From assembly GCA_002946415.1 (NCBI GenBank), contig NJPS01000055.1, positions 1 through 64,000 on the forward strand: a stretch of 64,000 nucleotides of DNA, given 5' to 3'. Below, in pieces: positions 36,045 to 48,185 of the stretch. The stretch comes from Rutstroemia sp. NJR-2017a BVV2. Its lineage: Eukaryota > Ascomycota > Leotiomycetes > Helotiales > Rutstroemiaceae. Below the pieces are notes generated by a model. It made no database searches. It was not told the DNA's origin and saw only the letters and a list, made by a program, of their open reading frames with translations. How positions within the stretch are numbered: position 1 is the stretch's first letter; each line of letters opens with the position of its first letter. The position numbers and the translations under genes were made by a program.

Positions 36045-38133
36045 ATGACACGAAGTCAGTACGAGAAAAACGTGGAGGAAAGGGAAAATTCCCTGGACGT
36101 TCCACACGCGGAAGAAGACTACCAGCGACTAAAACCTTGCCGGCAACGTTTGTCCATATCACAGGATGATGTCGCTGATTGGACAGAAGCGGATGCATTC
36201 CGAGAATTTTGCCAGAATTGGTGAGCTTCATAATTTGTACGGACCGTCAAATCCAGAGTTAACACCGTCTAGGAATGATGCTATCATCGAGAAGTCCGGT
36301 GTCTCTCGCGATAAATTGGCTTATTTCCACAAAAATTTGGAAGATGAATATACAATCACTGTTCATCACCCCACCTCAAACAAGATGCTGGGATATCTCT
36401 TATTCTTTAAGGAGAGGGGCGAGTTAGAGCTGTGCAATTTCGGCAGCAATTTACCAATGGAAGCTCTCAACATGGGCTGGGCAAGCAAGAAGCAAGACGG
36501 TGATCTAGCGGGGAAGCATGGAGAAGGTCTCAAGTTGGCTGCATCAGTGATGGTTCGAGAAGGTCACCAAACTAGGATTACCGCATCCGGATTCTACTGG
36601 AATTTTCGTTCGGGAGCAAATGATAAGGGATCTCTGTGTTGCTACCTGAGCAAAGTGGAGCGGAAGTTCTTGAAAAGTTGGTCACTTAGATCAAATGACC
36701 TTCTAGCTTCAAGTCCTTCGACAGATGTTTTAGTCGAACTCGGGAATGTCAATGGCGGAAAGGTCAAACCAATAAAGGAGCCAGAGTTCATGAACTGGTT
36801 GAAAGTCTATCTACATTTTAACCGCCCTACGGACTGCATAGAGACTGAATACGGCACAATCATATTCCAAGAAGAATTCGCGGACAAAATCTACTTCAAA
36901 GGACTGCTGCATAATAGTACTTTTGCGCAAGGGAGTCTCAGATGCGGTTACGATTTCTTCCCGCTGGAGACTGGTAGAGACCGGAAAGGTGTGCAAGATC
37001 AGCTCCTACTAGAACGAACTTTGGCAGATATGTGGGCATCAGCAATCCAAAGTCAGCCCGTGTGGGTACTAGACCTCTATATTCATATGCTGACTAGTAT
37101 CAACGAATGGCAAGATGTTTCTGGGATTGCCGAGAATATGTCTCGACCTACAACGGTAGCTATCTGGGATAGACTCCAGGGAAAAATCACTCGTCGGAAA
37201 TTATTCTACTATGGGCCGAATGATGCAAACAAGGTAAGAATTTCGGAGTCTTCATGCATCTCTTGCTTCCCCTCCACGGGTGCATGACCGCTACTTGCAA
37301 ACCCTGCTCCCTTTGAAGTCACTTTAGACTAATGAACAATTTAGGATCTCAGTTGTATCGTAAGGTTCCTGCACAGGAAGCCAGAAATGATGCCTAATAG
37401 AATATGGCTACCGTTGAGAAAGTATCAACTCATCCAAACCCCATCTGAATACAGAAAGAATAAGTCGCCCAAGGCTAAAGATGCTGTCGTAGCAGAAACT
37501 ACACATGCGAAGGATCTTCGAGTCTCTGAAATCACAATGGAGAAACTCGAAGCACAAATCAGTACTCTCAGGGCCCGGAACAGAGGATTAATCCAGGAGC
37601 AAGAAGCAATGAAAGTCGAATACGAAGAGCTGAAGCAAGAAAAAGAGCAGTGGCAACGAGAAAAAGAGGAATTGCAAGCCAACAATAAAGAGATGAAGGA
37701 AGAAATAGAACTACTGCGAACTATAAACGAACAGCTGCAGCGTGTCAAGCACGAAGCTGGAAACAACCATGGCAGATCCGCCACCCTTGACGATAACAAC
37801 AACGCAACGGAAGCAATGAAGCAACTAGTCACCGAAGCAAAAGCCGCCGAGAAAGCTGCGAAAGAGAAAGCCGCGCAAGCTTCGGATTTGTTAAGAGCTG
37901 CAAGGGCTGAAGTGAAGACAGCGAGGGAGGATAAAAAGAACGCAGAGAATGGGGAAGAAACCATGATGAAGACTCTACAGAGGTTGTTGGATAAACGAAA
38001 ACCAAGTTCGGATGATGATGCTGGGAATAGGGGCCGAGGGAATTCGCGGGGTGGAGGGGATGAGACAGAGGAGAGAGGTGAAGAACGAGCTGTGAAGAGG
38101 GTGAAGGTTGAGGAGGTTATCGTTCTTGATTGA
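36045..38133 (+). CDS. GHKL-ATPase-like / coiled-coil protein
   Basis: Three exons (36045-36220, 36273-37233, 37345-38133; introns 52 and 111 nt) give 641 residues. Residues 51-62 (AFREFCQNWNDA) match the Bergerat N-box E-x3-N-x2-D-A, with E54, N58 and D61. Residues 139-147 (GKHGEGLKL) match the G2 box. The G1 box, normally D-x-G-x-G, reads CNFGSNLPMEALNMG (113-127), with Asn in place of Asp. Hsp90, MutL, topoisomerase VI and MORC share this fold; the protein is none of the first three. Residues about 420-560 form a long Glu/Lys-rich coiled coil, and the C-terminus is Gly/Arg-rich with KRVKVEE, a possible nuclear signal. A GHKL head with a coiled coil is MORC-like in plan, but I see no CW finger. 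The first intron splits the Trp codon inside the N-box, which supports the model. Function unknown; nuclear role inferred. Confidence 0.75.
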
Positions 38134-38543
38134 GGGGAGCAACGGGAAAATGCTTGCGCTTTTACATTTCTTCCTGCGGGCGACATGGGGCCAAATCATG
38201 GTTCCGCCTACTGCTACCCCTATTGCTTTGATTATATTTAACTTATTTAGATACTTATAGACTGCACGAAAACCTAGTTTTCTGCTAGACGATCAGTCTT
38301 TCCTTTCGATATCATTAGAGAATAAATATTAAATGACTGGAGCTGGACTAATATGATGGATTACAAGACCAAACCCCACCTCCCATAACAATGGGCTGAA
38401 CGATCGTGCTCCTGTTCGAGAGTAGTTCCTCGTATCAGGAAAGTGTAGCAGAAAAATTGCATGAAAAGATTGCATGAAAAGATGCCAGTCTATCTCGACA
38501 CCAACGAAAACCAAGAGAATTAAAACCAATTAAAAAATTCCTT
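38134..38543. other. Convergent intergenic region
   Basis: Short A/T-rich spacer between the GHKL gene and the 3' end of the PKS pseudogene. I see nothing else. Confidence 0.5.
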
Positions 38544-41500
38544 TCATCCAACATTTTCGTTGGTGACTTGCTCGACGTTCCCGCCCTCCTTATCTCCACT
38601 GATGACTTTCTCAATGTTCCCACCATCCTCCCCCCTATCTTGAACATTACCATTCTCGCCTTTACCATCCTTCTTCCTTTCTTCCTCCTCTTCTCCCATG
38701 TTGTCTTCCGTGGCGCCTTTCTTGTCGTCATCCCACTCCATAATCTTGCTTCTCTTCAAGATGATCTCCGCCAAGCCCACCATACTATCACCAGCCAAAA
38801 ACTCCAAGACTTGCAGATTCGCCTGGAACTCCCTTGTAATAAAGTTGGGTATCTCAATCGCGACCAGAGAATCCATTCCATAAACCACAATTGGTTTACA
38901 CGCGTCCATCTCTTTTAAGGGCACCATAAGCACCGATGAGAGTTTGGACATCAAGGCGTCGCAGATGATAGTCCGCGCTGCGTCAAAGCTAGCCGATGAT
39001 CTGACTTGGTACCGCAGAGACATCTGGATTATGGTCGTAGATATGGAAGATTTCGTGGCCACAGCTGCATCGTGTAATTGCTTGAACTTGGCGTCATTGA
39101 CCCAAAATAGATCCTCTAGCTTATCATCAATGTGAAGACCAGTGATAGAATGACCATTGCAACTTTTTTCTAGTGTCCCATCGATAGCTGCACCGATAAG
39201 TGCAAGCACTTCCACTCCGCTGATGGTTTCGCTTCCGAGGTTCTCCATGATTTGTGCTTTTCTTTCTGAATTCTCGGCAAGATAACCTACATCACTAACA
39301 GCAGTAAGATCAATGCAGGCGGCGGGCAGCCCACGGGATAGCCGATACTGAACAAACGCGTTAAGAAACGTGTTTGCTGCTGCATGAGCTGACTGGCCGC
39401 GGTTCCCTGCAATACCAGCTACGGACGAGAGGGCGATGAAAAAGTCGAGAGAATGATTAGAAAGAGCGTGGTGAAAGTTCCAAGCGCCTTTGCATTTTGC
39501 GCTCACTACAGACTCCCATTGGGTGTAAGCCATGTTTTCGAAAAGTACATCCTGTGTATGATTAGTTTTATCAGCCAGAGGGATCAGGAAAGTCGCTTAC
39601 GTCGAGAAACATAGCAGCATGGATGACCCCACGGATTGGAGGCATATTAGATAGGCCAGTCATCACTAAACGGTCCACCTGCTCTTTAATTGAGACGTCA
39701 CACGACCTGATGATAACTGTTGCCTCTGAAAGCTTAGCCTGCTCAATTAATTCACCTACCTTTCCTGAAGTGCTCGCACTATGGGAGAGGAGTACTATAT
39801 TCCTTCCTCCTCCTTCGATCATCCACTTACAAATAATTCGCCCAAGAACACCGGTACCTCCAATGATGATATAAGTGGCATCAGCTCGTAAGAGATCTTT
39901 CATTTTCTTCGCAGGTGTAGCCTATATTCGTCAATAATTGCTCAGATAAGTTGTTAGTTTTACGCTTACCATGATCTGATCTTTGCCATTTGGCATAACT
40001 AGGATTTTCCCCATTGTCTTTCCAGCCTGCAGTGTTCTGAAAGCAGTCTCCATGTTCTCCATAGAGAAAATGGTAATTGGCGAGACGGGTCTGATTTTCC
40101 CTTGCTTCAGTAACCCAAAGACATCCTCCAGCAATCTTTTCATGATTCTCGGACGCTCAGGAGCGACAACAGTAAGATCAACCGAAGCAAACATAGCGTT
40201 ATGTTCGAAAGTCGGCATCTCTAATCTTGAATTGCTCATGATGTCTCATTTTTCAATCTCGATGAACCGTCCAAAGTGAGCTAAGCACTCCCATGTTTCT
40301 CTGAGGGCATTTTCCGCTAGACAATTGAGCACTACGTCTACCCCCTCACCTTTGGTAGCATGCTTGATTCCTTGGGCAAACGAGATATCTCGGCTGTAGA
40401 AGATGTGATCTTCTGAGATCCCATACTCTTTCATTAAATCCTCTTTCATCGCAACGCTCCCCGCAGTGGCAAAAATCTCAGCGCCTACCATTTGGGAGAG
40501 TAAGACGGCAGCTTGGCCCACGCCCCAAGCCGCAGCATGTATGAGTACCTTCTCCCCCTTACAAAGTCTGGCAAGATCAAACAGAGAGTGATACGTAGTG
40601 CAATAAATTACTGGAATGGTCGCAGCGGCCTCAAATGACATGTTGTCCGGGATCTTTTGTGTGCTCGTTTCGAGGCATCGAGCATATGTCGAGTAGGCGC
40701 CTTCGGTCATGGCGGCGACTCTGTCGCCGACTACTATATTAGTTACTTTGCTTCCAACAGCACTGATGACGCCACTACACTCAACGCCACTACACTCAAC
40801 GCCAATGTAATTACTCTGTAATTGGCCCATTGAGATCATGATGTCCTTGAAGTTCATGCTTGTAGCTCTAACCTGTATCTCAACTATGTATTCGGGCAAC
40901 GCGCTTCCAGTAATATTATCGTCAACAAAGTGTAGAGAGTCCAATGCACCAGGGATTTGGATAGCTATTTTGAGCGGTCTTCCAGGTTGATGGAAAGGTT
41001 GGAGTATCGGAGCGACGGAATTGGTGGTCTTTCGGTGTACATATTCATTTATTGCTGTGTCTTCTATCACCCGCGGAACCATTAGTCTACCGCATCGTTC
41101 TTGATATTCGATATCTGGAGAATTGACACAAAAGACCTGGTTAAAGACTTTGAATGCTATCTCAGCAGCTTTTTCATCAGGGGTTCCAAGTGAGATATCT
41201 ACCGTAGAGAATCTGAGCAGGGGTTCAGAACGAATGGTTCGAGCCATTCCAACAACCATGTGTGATTCAGGAGAATTGCAATCTGTATATGCGCCCCTGA
41301 CTGCCTGCAAAACTCCGTCAGATGACATAATCATCTTTTTCAATGAATCAAAATTTGTTGCATCAAGGTGCGCGATAACCAGATTTTGCAACTCTAGAAG
41401 AATTATACATATTTTGCCATTCGTGTCCACTTGATCCGGCGGCCCCATAACGATCGATCTCGGATGGAAATCCATCAGGAGCTTCATGAGCTCCGAAGCC

Positions 41501-44500
41501 GCACCCCAAGTGACTTTATCGCAAATGATAGCAATATCCAGCTCCAGAAGTGAAAGCGAGTGCATATCCAGGGAACCATTAAGGTTATTCGGCGGATCGT
41601 TCTCAAACTGCACAGGCTCCCATTCCAGCTTATAGCATAGTTTACATGGCTTTTCAAGTGGAGTAGCTACTCCATCGTTAATTGGAGTCACTACAAGGTC
41701 GTCGATAGTGATTAACGGTTTGCTTCCTTCTTCAACTGAGGTAGCGAAAATGGAGAACTTTGTAGGTAATGAATGTGATGGTACTGGCATTCCGCTTCCG
41801 TAGACTCGGAGACGATCTCCAGGTCTTCGCGTAATGGTAACTGACACCGACATTTTCTTGATAAATGAAGGCATGGAGAAATTCGCCAGACCAGTTCGTC
41901 CAGCTCCGAATATTGGCCAAACGAGTTGAATTAGAAGATCCAGCGAAGCTGGGTGAATGATGAAATCCGTCTCATACTCCAGTAGCATGACGAAAGTAGT
42001 GTTTGGTATGATCAAATCCGCCATTGCATGATTGTCGGAGCTGAAACAGTTTTCTAGCCCTTGGAATATCGGACCATAACTAGCTCCCATTTTCGAGGTA
42101 TCCTCGTAGATTGCAGAAGGTTCCACGGCTGTGGAACATGCACTGATTATGACAGCCTTCCGCGCTTCTATTCTGCTATCAGATCTAGAAGGCATTGAAG
42201 GACCATCCACCGGGTTATTATCATTGCCGTTCACGACTGTAACCAGGCCATAGCAATGTTTCTATCCAGCTGCGATCCGATGTCCAGGAGAAAATTCGAA
42301 ACTCATCCCAAGATTCGGAAGATACGCGAGTGCCTTCAGAATAGGCTCTAAAGTGATGTTTGTCTCGATGGGTATTCCCTCCGGGATTAGTAGAGGCCTA
42401 GCAACAGTAACCTCCCGAAGCAAAAAAGAATCAAAGACTACATTTCGGAGCTGAGCGCGCTGTTTTGCAGCTTCCAATGCCATCGCAATGTATCCCGACA
42501 TCGGATAGACGACCATCGATTGAATTTTATGATCCCGAACCCAAGGTATATCATCACCACGAATGATGTTTCTCCAGGTAGGCTCGAGGTCGTTGGAATA
42601 GTCTGCGAGTGTTCCCACCAAGTCATTTCTCTCGAACTGTCGATGGCAATGTCTTTCAGCAATCCTGGATTTGTGCCAATATCTGGTGTTATGATTCCAA
42701 GGATATAGTGATAAATCTGTAAGCACCGTTGGCTTTCTCGAAGAGGCGATGGGAAAATTGATAGCTTTGAAGTCAGGATGAGCTCCTTTCATGAACAAAG
42801 AAGCTGCCAATTCGAAGGTAAAATCGACTGCGCTCTTATTTCTAACCAAGCTTGACGCATACGATACTTTGGTGCAACTGCTGCCTGCAGCTTTCAAAAT
42901 CTGTTTTAAAGGTCCTTGCAGTGCGGGGTGGGGGCCAATTTCGATGAATACATCAATAGCTGGTATTGTGCTTTCTTTCTTAGTCGTCATAAGCATGGAT
43001 TGAATAGCCTCAGAAAATTTGACAGTGCCCGTGAGGTTATCGACCCAGTAAGATGAAGTGAGCTCCGTAGCCTCTGCTGCCCGTCCAAAGGAGGAATAAA
43101 ACAGAACTTCGGAAGAAGGCATCGGCTGTCTGCCTCTGATTAACCGGTGGTACTCTTCAGCCACCAAATTCATGTGATGAGAATGGTACGCTACATCAAC
43201 GTGTAATTTCCTGCTGAATAATTGCTTCCATTCCATAAAGCTTTAGAGCTCCTCGATAGCAGTGCGATCGCCAGAAGCGGTGATGTTCGTTAGACTGTTA
43301 ATGCACGCAATATCCACGCGACCTTGTTAAAGCAACTTGATGAAAGGCCGAATACCGTCAAGACTACAACCAACAGCTAGCATTTTCCCCTCCAAGTCTA
43401 ATTAATATACCTTAAGATTCAGGATCGATAGTCCACGATAGTATGCAATTGCAACGCATGATTCCAGCGTTAGTATACCTGCGGCATATGCGCTAGCGAT
43501 TTCTCCACTACCATGGCCCATGACAAACGAGGGTTGATGCTCCACGACGCCAAAATATCTAATCTTACAAGAGCCATCTGTATGGCCGTATACGAAGGCT
43601 GGCTGATGTGGGGTTCAGATATCCGCGAGTTCGATGAGTTCTTGCCCAGCTCCTCTTTATTATTGTGAGAATATTCCTCACGTTATGGGGTTGTCTGACT
43701 TACCTAGTAATGAGAATCCAGCCTGGAGCTTATTAAGACACTCATCTATCTTGAAAATTGTGGATGAAAAGATTGGATATAATTCCATAAGCTCTCTCCC
43801 CATAGCATGCCACTGTGCTCCTTGTCCTGTAAAAATAAAACCAGGTTTGGGGGGGTTTACGGCTCGTGAGGGAGTCGTGGTCGAGCTGACAAGTCTTGGA
43901 ATAAGCTCACACGATGCCTGAGTCAGAATTGCAACTTTCCATGATAGGTTAGAATGACGTTGACCCAGTGTATATGCCAGATCTCTCAATAATCCATTTT
44001 GAAATGCTTCAGGCCTTTGTTCAAGGTAGGGAACAAGCATTTTCATTTGTTTTCTTAGAGATTCCTCGTCATTTGCAGAGAGCACGAAAATCATTTTCCT
44101 CTTCTGTACAAGATTTTCCAGACTTTTTTGTGCTGTGGTCGACGATGCTGGTGCTGAAGGTCCTCGCTCTAACACAGCGTGGGCATTGCCGCATTGGTAC
44201 CTCCAAATCCGAAGTTGTTGACACTCACGTAACGTTTCCCGACTGGCCAAGGTCTAATAGGAGGAGAAATTCTGTGGACTTTTAGTAAAAAATGTCAAAT
44301 AAACTCAGGAGTGTTAGCTACCTTAATATTCCAGTCACCAAGAGGTATTTTAGGGCTGGGTTGTTGGAAGTCATGATTCGGTAGAATGAACCCCTTCTCC
44401 AGCATCAATGACGATTTGATAACCGAGACAATACCACTTGCTCCTTCCAGGTGTCCGATATTCGATTTGACGGAACCTATATAAAGAGGTTTCCTAGGTG

Positions 44501-45740
44501 TTCGGTCTTCCAGGAAACACTCATGCAGAGCCGATACTTCGATTGGGTCACCAATCTTGGTTCCGGTGCCATGGGCTTCAACAAAGCCGGTATCGCAAGC
44601 GTCAAGCCCGGCGCGCTGAATACACTGAGCGAATCAACGATTTCTGGGCGGCCTCGCTTGGAGCTGTTATGCCATTTGTTCTACCATCTTAGTTGACTCC
44701 TGATCCTACAATTAAGGATCGAATTGAGTCATTGCATTCGAGTGCCTGGTCGAGAGGTCTCAGCAGCACGCACCCAACACCCTCTCCGCGCCCGAAACCG
44801 TTCGCGCGATAGTCGAAGGAGAATGAGCGACCCTCATTCGAAAAGAGACTGGGCATGTCAGCATAACGTCTGAAGATCATAAGCACGAAAAATTACCCAG
44901 ACTGTGACATGGTAACAAAATAGTCAGACAAAAGATTCAGCTGGGAACCCCCTACAATTGCAAGGCTTGACTCTCCACTGTGAAGACTCTGGCAAGCTAA
45001 ATTAAGTGCTACTAAAGAAGAAGAGCAAGCGGTGTCTACTGTGACACTTGGGCCAGTGAAGTTAAAGTAGAACGAAAGTCTGTTCGAAAGTAGAGAGTTT
45101 ACGCATCCAGTTGCTTGATACATAGGAGTAGTGTCTAGATCCCTGGTATTGTTCAGTTCATAGTTAGAAAAGGATCCTCCGATGAATACGCCCACGTTCT
45201 TTCCTGCTAAACTCTCCTTCGGGAATCCCCCATTTTCCAGACATTCATATATGCATTCGAGTAGAAGTCGTTGCTGGGGGTCTAGCGAAATGGCTTCTTT
45301 CTCTGTAATGTTGAAGAATGGAGCGTCGAACAGGGCAGGATCGTCTTCAAGGAAATGACCTCCTTCTGAGTTATAGCTGCCCAACTTATCGGGGTTTTAT
45401 GGTAGAATGTGGTATGATTGAAACGTGTCGCGGATATATTTGACCAGCCACTGCGGGCTCGAGAGCATAACTCCCAGAATTCCTCTACCGCTGAGATCTT
45501 GCCTGGTAATCGACACAACATGCCAACAATCGCAATTGGCGCATATTTGCTGAGACACTTTAAAGGACTTGCTGCATTCGGAGAAACGGCGCTTCGACTA
45601 TCTTGTAGCCCATTGAATATCTCGTTTGGTTTCTCTAGGGGAGGTTTGCCATTGAGTTTACAGTAAGCCAGAGAAACGCCTGTAGAACTTCCGCTGTTCG
45701 TTGTATTCGTCTTGGCTTGGAGACATCCGGGGCTATCCAT
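38544..45740 (-). pseudogene. Highly reducing type I polyketide synthase, heavily broken
   Basis: From the ATG at 45740 the domains run KS, AT, DH, ER, KR, ACP over 7.2 kb, the usual size for an HR-PKS; I see no methyltransferase motif. KS keeps DTACSSSL and EAHGTGT. In-frame stops lie at 44689-44691, 43327-43329, 43243-43245, 42262-42264 and 40246-40248. Frame breaks occur near 45391-45398 (C run), 44609-44622, 44184-44195 (about 8 extra bases) and 43524-43533. Real introns remain, for example 44849-44896, 39922-39969 and one after MFLD near 39590. Active sites are also damaged: AT reads GHGSGE (43501-43518) where GHSxGE is usual, and the KR Tyr position holds His (39384-39386). The acyl-carrier motif GMDSLVAIE is intact. 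No multidomain product can be made. The many independent lesions rule out simple sequencing error. Confidence 0.92.
40773..40802 (-). repeat. 15-bp in-frame tandem duplication in the PKS ER region
   Basis: Two identical 15-bp units encode GVECS twice in succession (GVECSGVECSG) on the minus strand. Enoylreductase domains normally carry this motif once. The duplication keeps the frame. Confidence 0.9.
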
Positions 45741-46905
45741 AGAGAGGTATTTAGGACGTGCTACTAAACGATTCCGTAGAGAACTCTTGAAGGAAATAAT
45801 AACGATGAAAAATAACTTAGATTGGATGAAGAGCTTGTAATGATCGATGCTGAGACGCAATAATCAATCGAGGCCTAAGATACTCATGGAGTCGTCATAG
45901 CCGTTGTGGCTAAGATACAGAGGGCTTTCTCGGACTCGAGCTGAGCACGAAGTGCTGACATCTTCAGCTCATACCTTGTATGACAGACTAAGAAAAGGAT
46001 ATAGTTAGACAACGCCGTTGCGGGAAAACACAACCAGAGTCTGAGACGGAAATATCGACCTGCTGATGCTTGGGCGGCGTGTGAAGCCAGTATCTAAATA
46101 ACAAACAGTTATTCTTCTGCCTTCATACAATGACACAACGAACAGTTATCCTCTCGCCTGCATACATCGACATCCGGTTGCTCCATTCTCAGGTACTGAA
46201 ACGGAATTTGTCATAATTTCTCCGATATGGTTCAGTTCGAATGGCTGCAAACATAAAGCGATAGGGAAAGAATCGCCATCAACAACGAAATTGATAGATT
46301 GCAGATACAATTCAATGGATAAAGACCTATAACCTGAAAATATTGGTGTATGTATGGAAGCGTGAGGTTAATTTCCAAGACTGTACCACCAGGAGCACCA
46401 CTATGCTGTTTGTGTACGTCGGGTAATAGCCATTCCTGTATTTCAATATAGATTTGTAGGCTTGATACAGTACTTGATGGGAAAGGCGCCTCGAAATGTA
46501 AAGCTAATGAGGGACTCTGCTGAGTTCACGTGATAAACACAATGTACAGCCCCGGAGTATACTACTCGTGCGTTGTTCATGATGCTGAGATAAAAAAGCC
46601 CTTTTCTTCCTATAGCGAATGTAGTTAGAATGCATTGAGGGCCATTGACAGGTTTCAGATGAAAGATCATCGTGTAACTTCCATGCTCTAGACATTTGAT
46701 GGTGAGCCTTGTGACCCATGGTTCACCTGCAGTGAAAGGGGCACAATATGTCCTACCCCAATCGTGAAGGGATTAGTAGACGTTCATAACCACCGTGACG
46801 AGCTGCGACCACGATTACCAGACCAATATCCCTACTGAACTGCTTTAGGGTCGTTCTGGGTCGTTCTGTTTTCAACGACTGGGTAGGATTCCTCAATCAG
46901 TCGTC
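45741..46905. promoter_or_regulatory. Shared upstream region of the dead PKS and FSH hydrolase
   Basis: The PKS pseudogene starts leftward at 45740 and the FSH1 pseudogene rightward at 46906, so these 1.17 kb held both promoters when the pair was active. A minus-strand frame of about 100 codons near 46443-46750 (containing FHLKPVNGPQCILTTFAIG) has a protein-like look but no ATG at its open end and no family I recognise. It may be a remnant of a third gene. Confidence 0.45.
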
Positions 46906-47799
46906 ATGAGGTTTCTCTGCTTCTCAGGCTCATATATAAATGCAGAGGTGGCGTCTCCTGTCCACAGACCGTATGACGAGTACTAGATTCAGCTAGACTT
47001 CAAAGGTCAAATGGCGCCGATCTGCAAGGAACTACAATCACTATGTTCCGTCAGCTTCTTTTTCCTCCATGGCACAATTCCGTGCACTCCCCCGCCGGGT
47101 TTTGAGGACTACTTCGGACCAGGTCCTCACTATCGCTTTATGTAAGCATCTTTGGATTTTCAATCCGGGCGTTGTTGCATGCTCAAACAGGTGCAATGAG
47201 CGATGATGTGCCGAACTCCCAACTTACTTATGATGTAGTAAATCCGAAAATATTCAACAAATGGATGCACTCGAGCTAGTGCGCAACTTTCCCGAAGGTC
47301 GAAATGCGGAGGATGCCATTCGCGAATTGGTCCCGAACGGTTCTGATAATGTGCAATCAAGCATAAGAGCGGCATTGAAAGCAGTCTATAAGTAATTGAA
47401 GAAGAAGGACCATTTGATGGTGTCATTGCGTATTCTGAGAGATCCATCGTCGCGGGTAGTCTCATTCTGGAGGAAGCAATAAGATCTAAGTGTGAGGGAA
47501 GAAAACCGCAGATCAAGATGGCCATTTTCTTTGGTGGTTGGCCACCAATTTCAGCAGACACCAGTCAGTCCATGTTAATGGATGAGAGTGATCTTTTCAT
47601 TGATATACCTACATGCCATGTAGTGGGCTCTAAAGATCCATTCCTTCTTGGCTCCATGGCATTGTTCAATGTATGCAATGGGGATTTGGCTGAGATGTTT
47701 GATCATGGAAAGGGACATACGCTTCCAAGAGATCAGGAAACTATCGCAGAGCCCGGAGCTGTTATCCAGAAAATGATTGAGAATCGTAGCTTGAGCTGA
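46906..47799 (+). pseudogene. FSH1-family serine hydrolase, broken
   Basis: Similarity begins at the ATG at 46906 (MRFLCFSGSYINAE) and continues after a 45-nt intron (46948-46992) as LDFKGQMAPICKEL. It ends with IPTCHVVGSKDP and HGKGHTLPRD before the stop at 47799. FSH1 proteins are alpha/beta hydrolases; LovG is a member that releases a polyketide from its HR-PKS. The frame is lost between about 47130 and 47230, with stops in every frame, and again near 47390, where YK runs into TAA although VIEEEGPFDGV continues in the next frame. The nucleophile motif, usually GYSxG, reads AYSERS (about 47429-47446), so even a restored frame would lack the family's GxSxG. The catalytic Asp and His regions at the C-terminus look normal. 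It was probably the PKS partner. Confidence 0.8.
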
Positions 47800-48185
47800 A
47801 ATGAGGAATTGGGAGAAACATTATCATCGAGCGACATCCATCTCCTCAGTTCTTGATATCGGACGCCTCGACTCTGTCGAGTTTGAAATAGGTAGTTCCA
47901 AGCCAGACGCAAAACTTATTGTCTTTTTAATGAATTTCAATTTTTCTCCGTGAATAAATTTGAACTCCATGACTGCTCTATCGTGGCTCGTATTGTAGAA
48001 TAGATACTGATAAGAGTACTAGATGAGTTTGTAAAAGTGATGGTTGTGAGCCCACGGGCCCACGAAATCATTCTGCCGCATGCTGTTCACTAGCGTGCGG
48101 GGCCATCTTCTTATCAATTCCTGTCCTTGCACAACCGCATTGTCACATCTCCCCCCAAGGTTAATATACACTTTGAATCGTTGAA
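47800..48185. other. Intergenic region
   Basis: Separates the dead hydrolase from the Ybp-family gene. I see only the promoter position of the latter. Confidence 0.5.

Noticed and set aside
37425..38186. 253-codon minus-strand frame
   Set aside because: Antisense shadow of the coiled-coil exon of the GHKL gene; Ser-rich composition is typical of such shadows.
38544..45740. Sequencing errors as the cause of the PKS breaks
   Set aside because: Stops are substitutions rather than homopolymer slips, several frame breaks are outside runs, and active-site residues are changed too. The break at 45391-45398 alone could be a run error.
47011..47145. ATG at 47011 as the hydrolase start
   Set aside because: Family similarity continues upstream (LDFKGQ) and through a short intron to the ATG at 46906.
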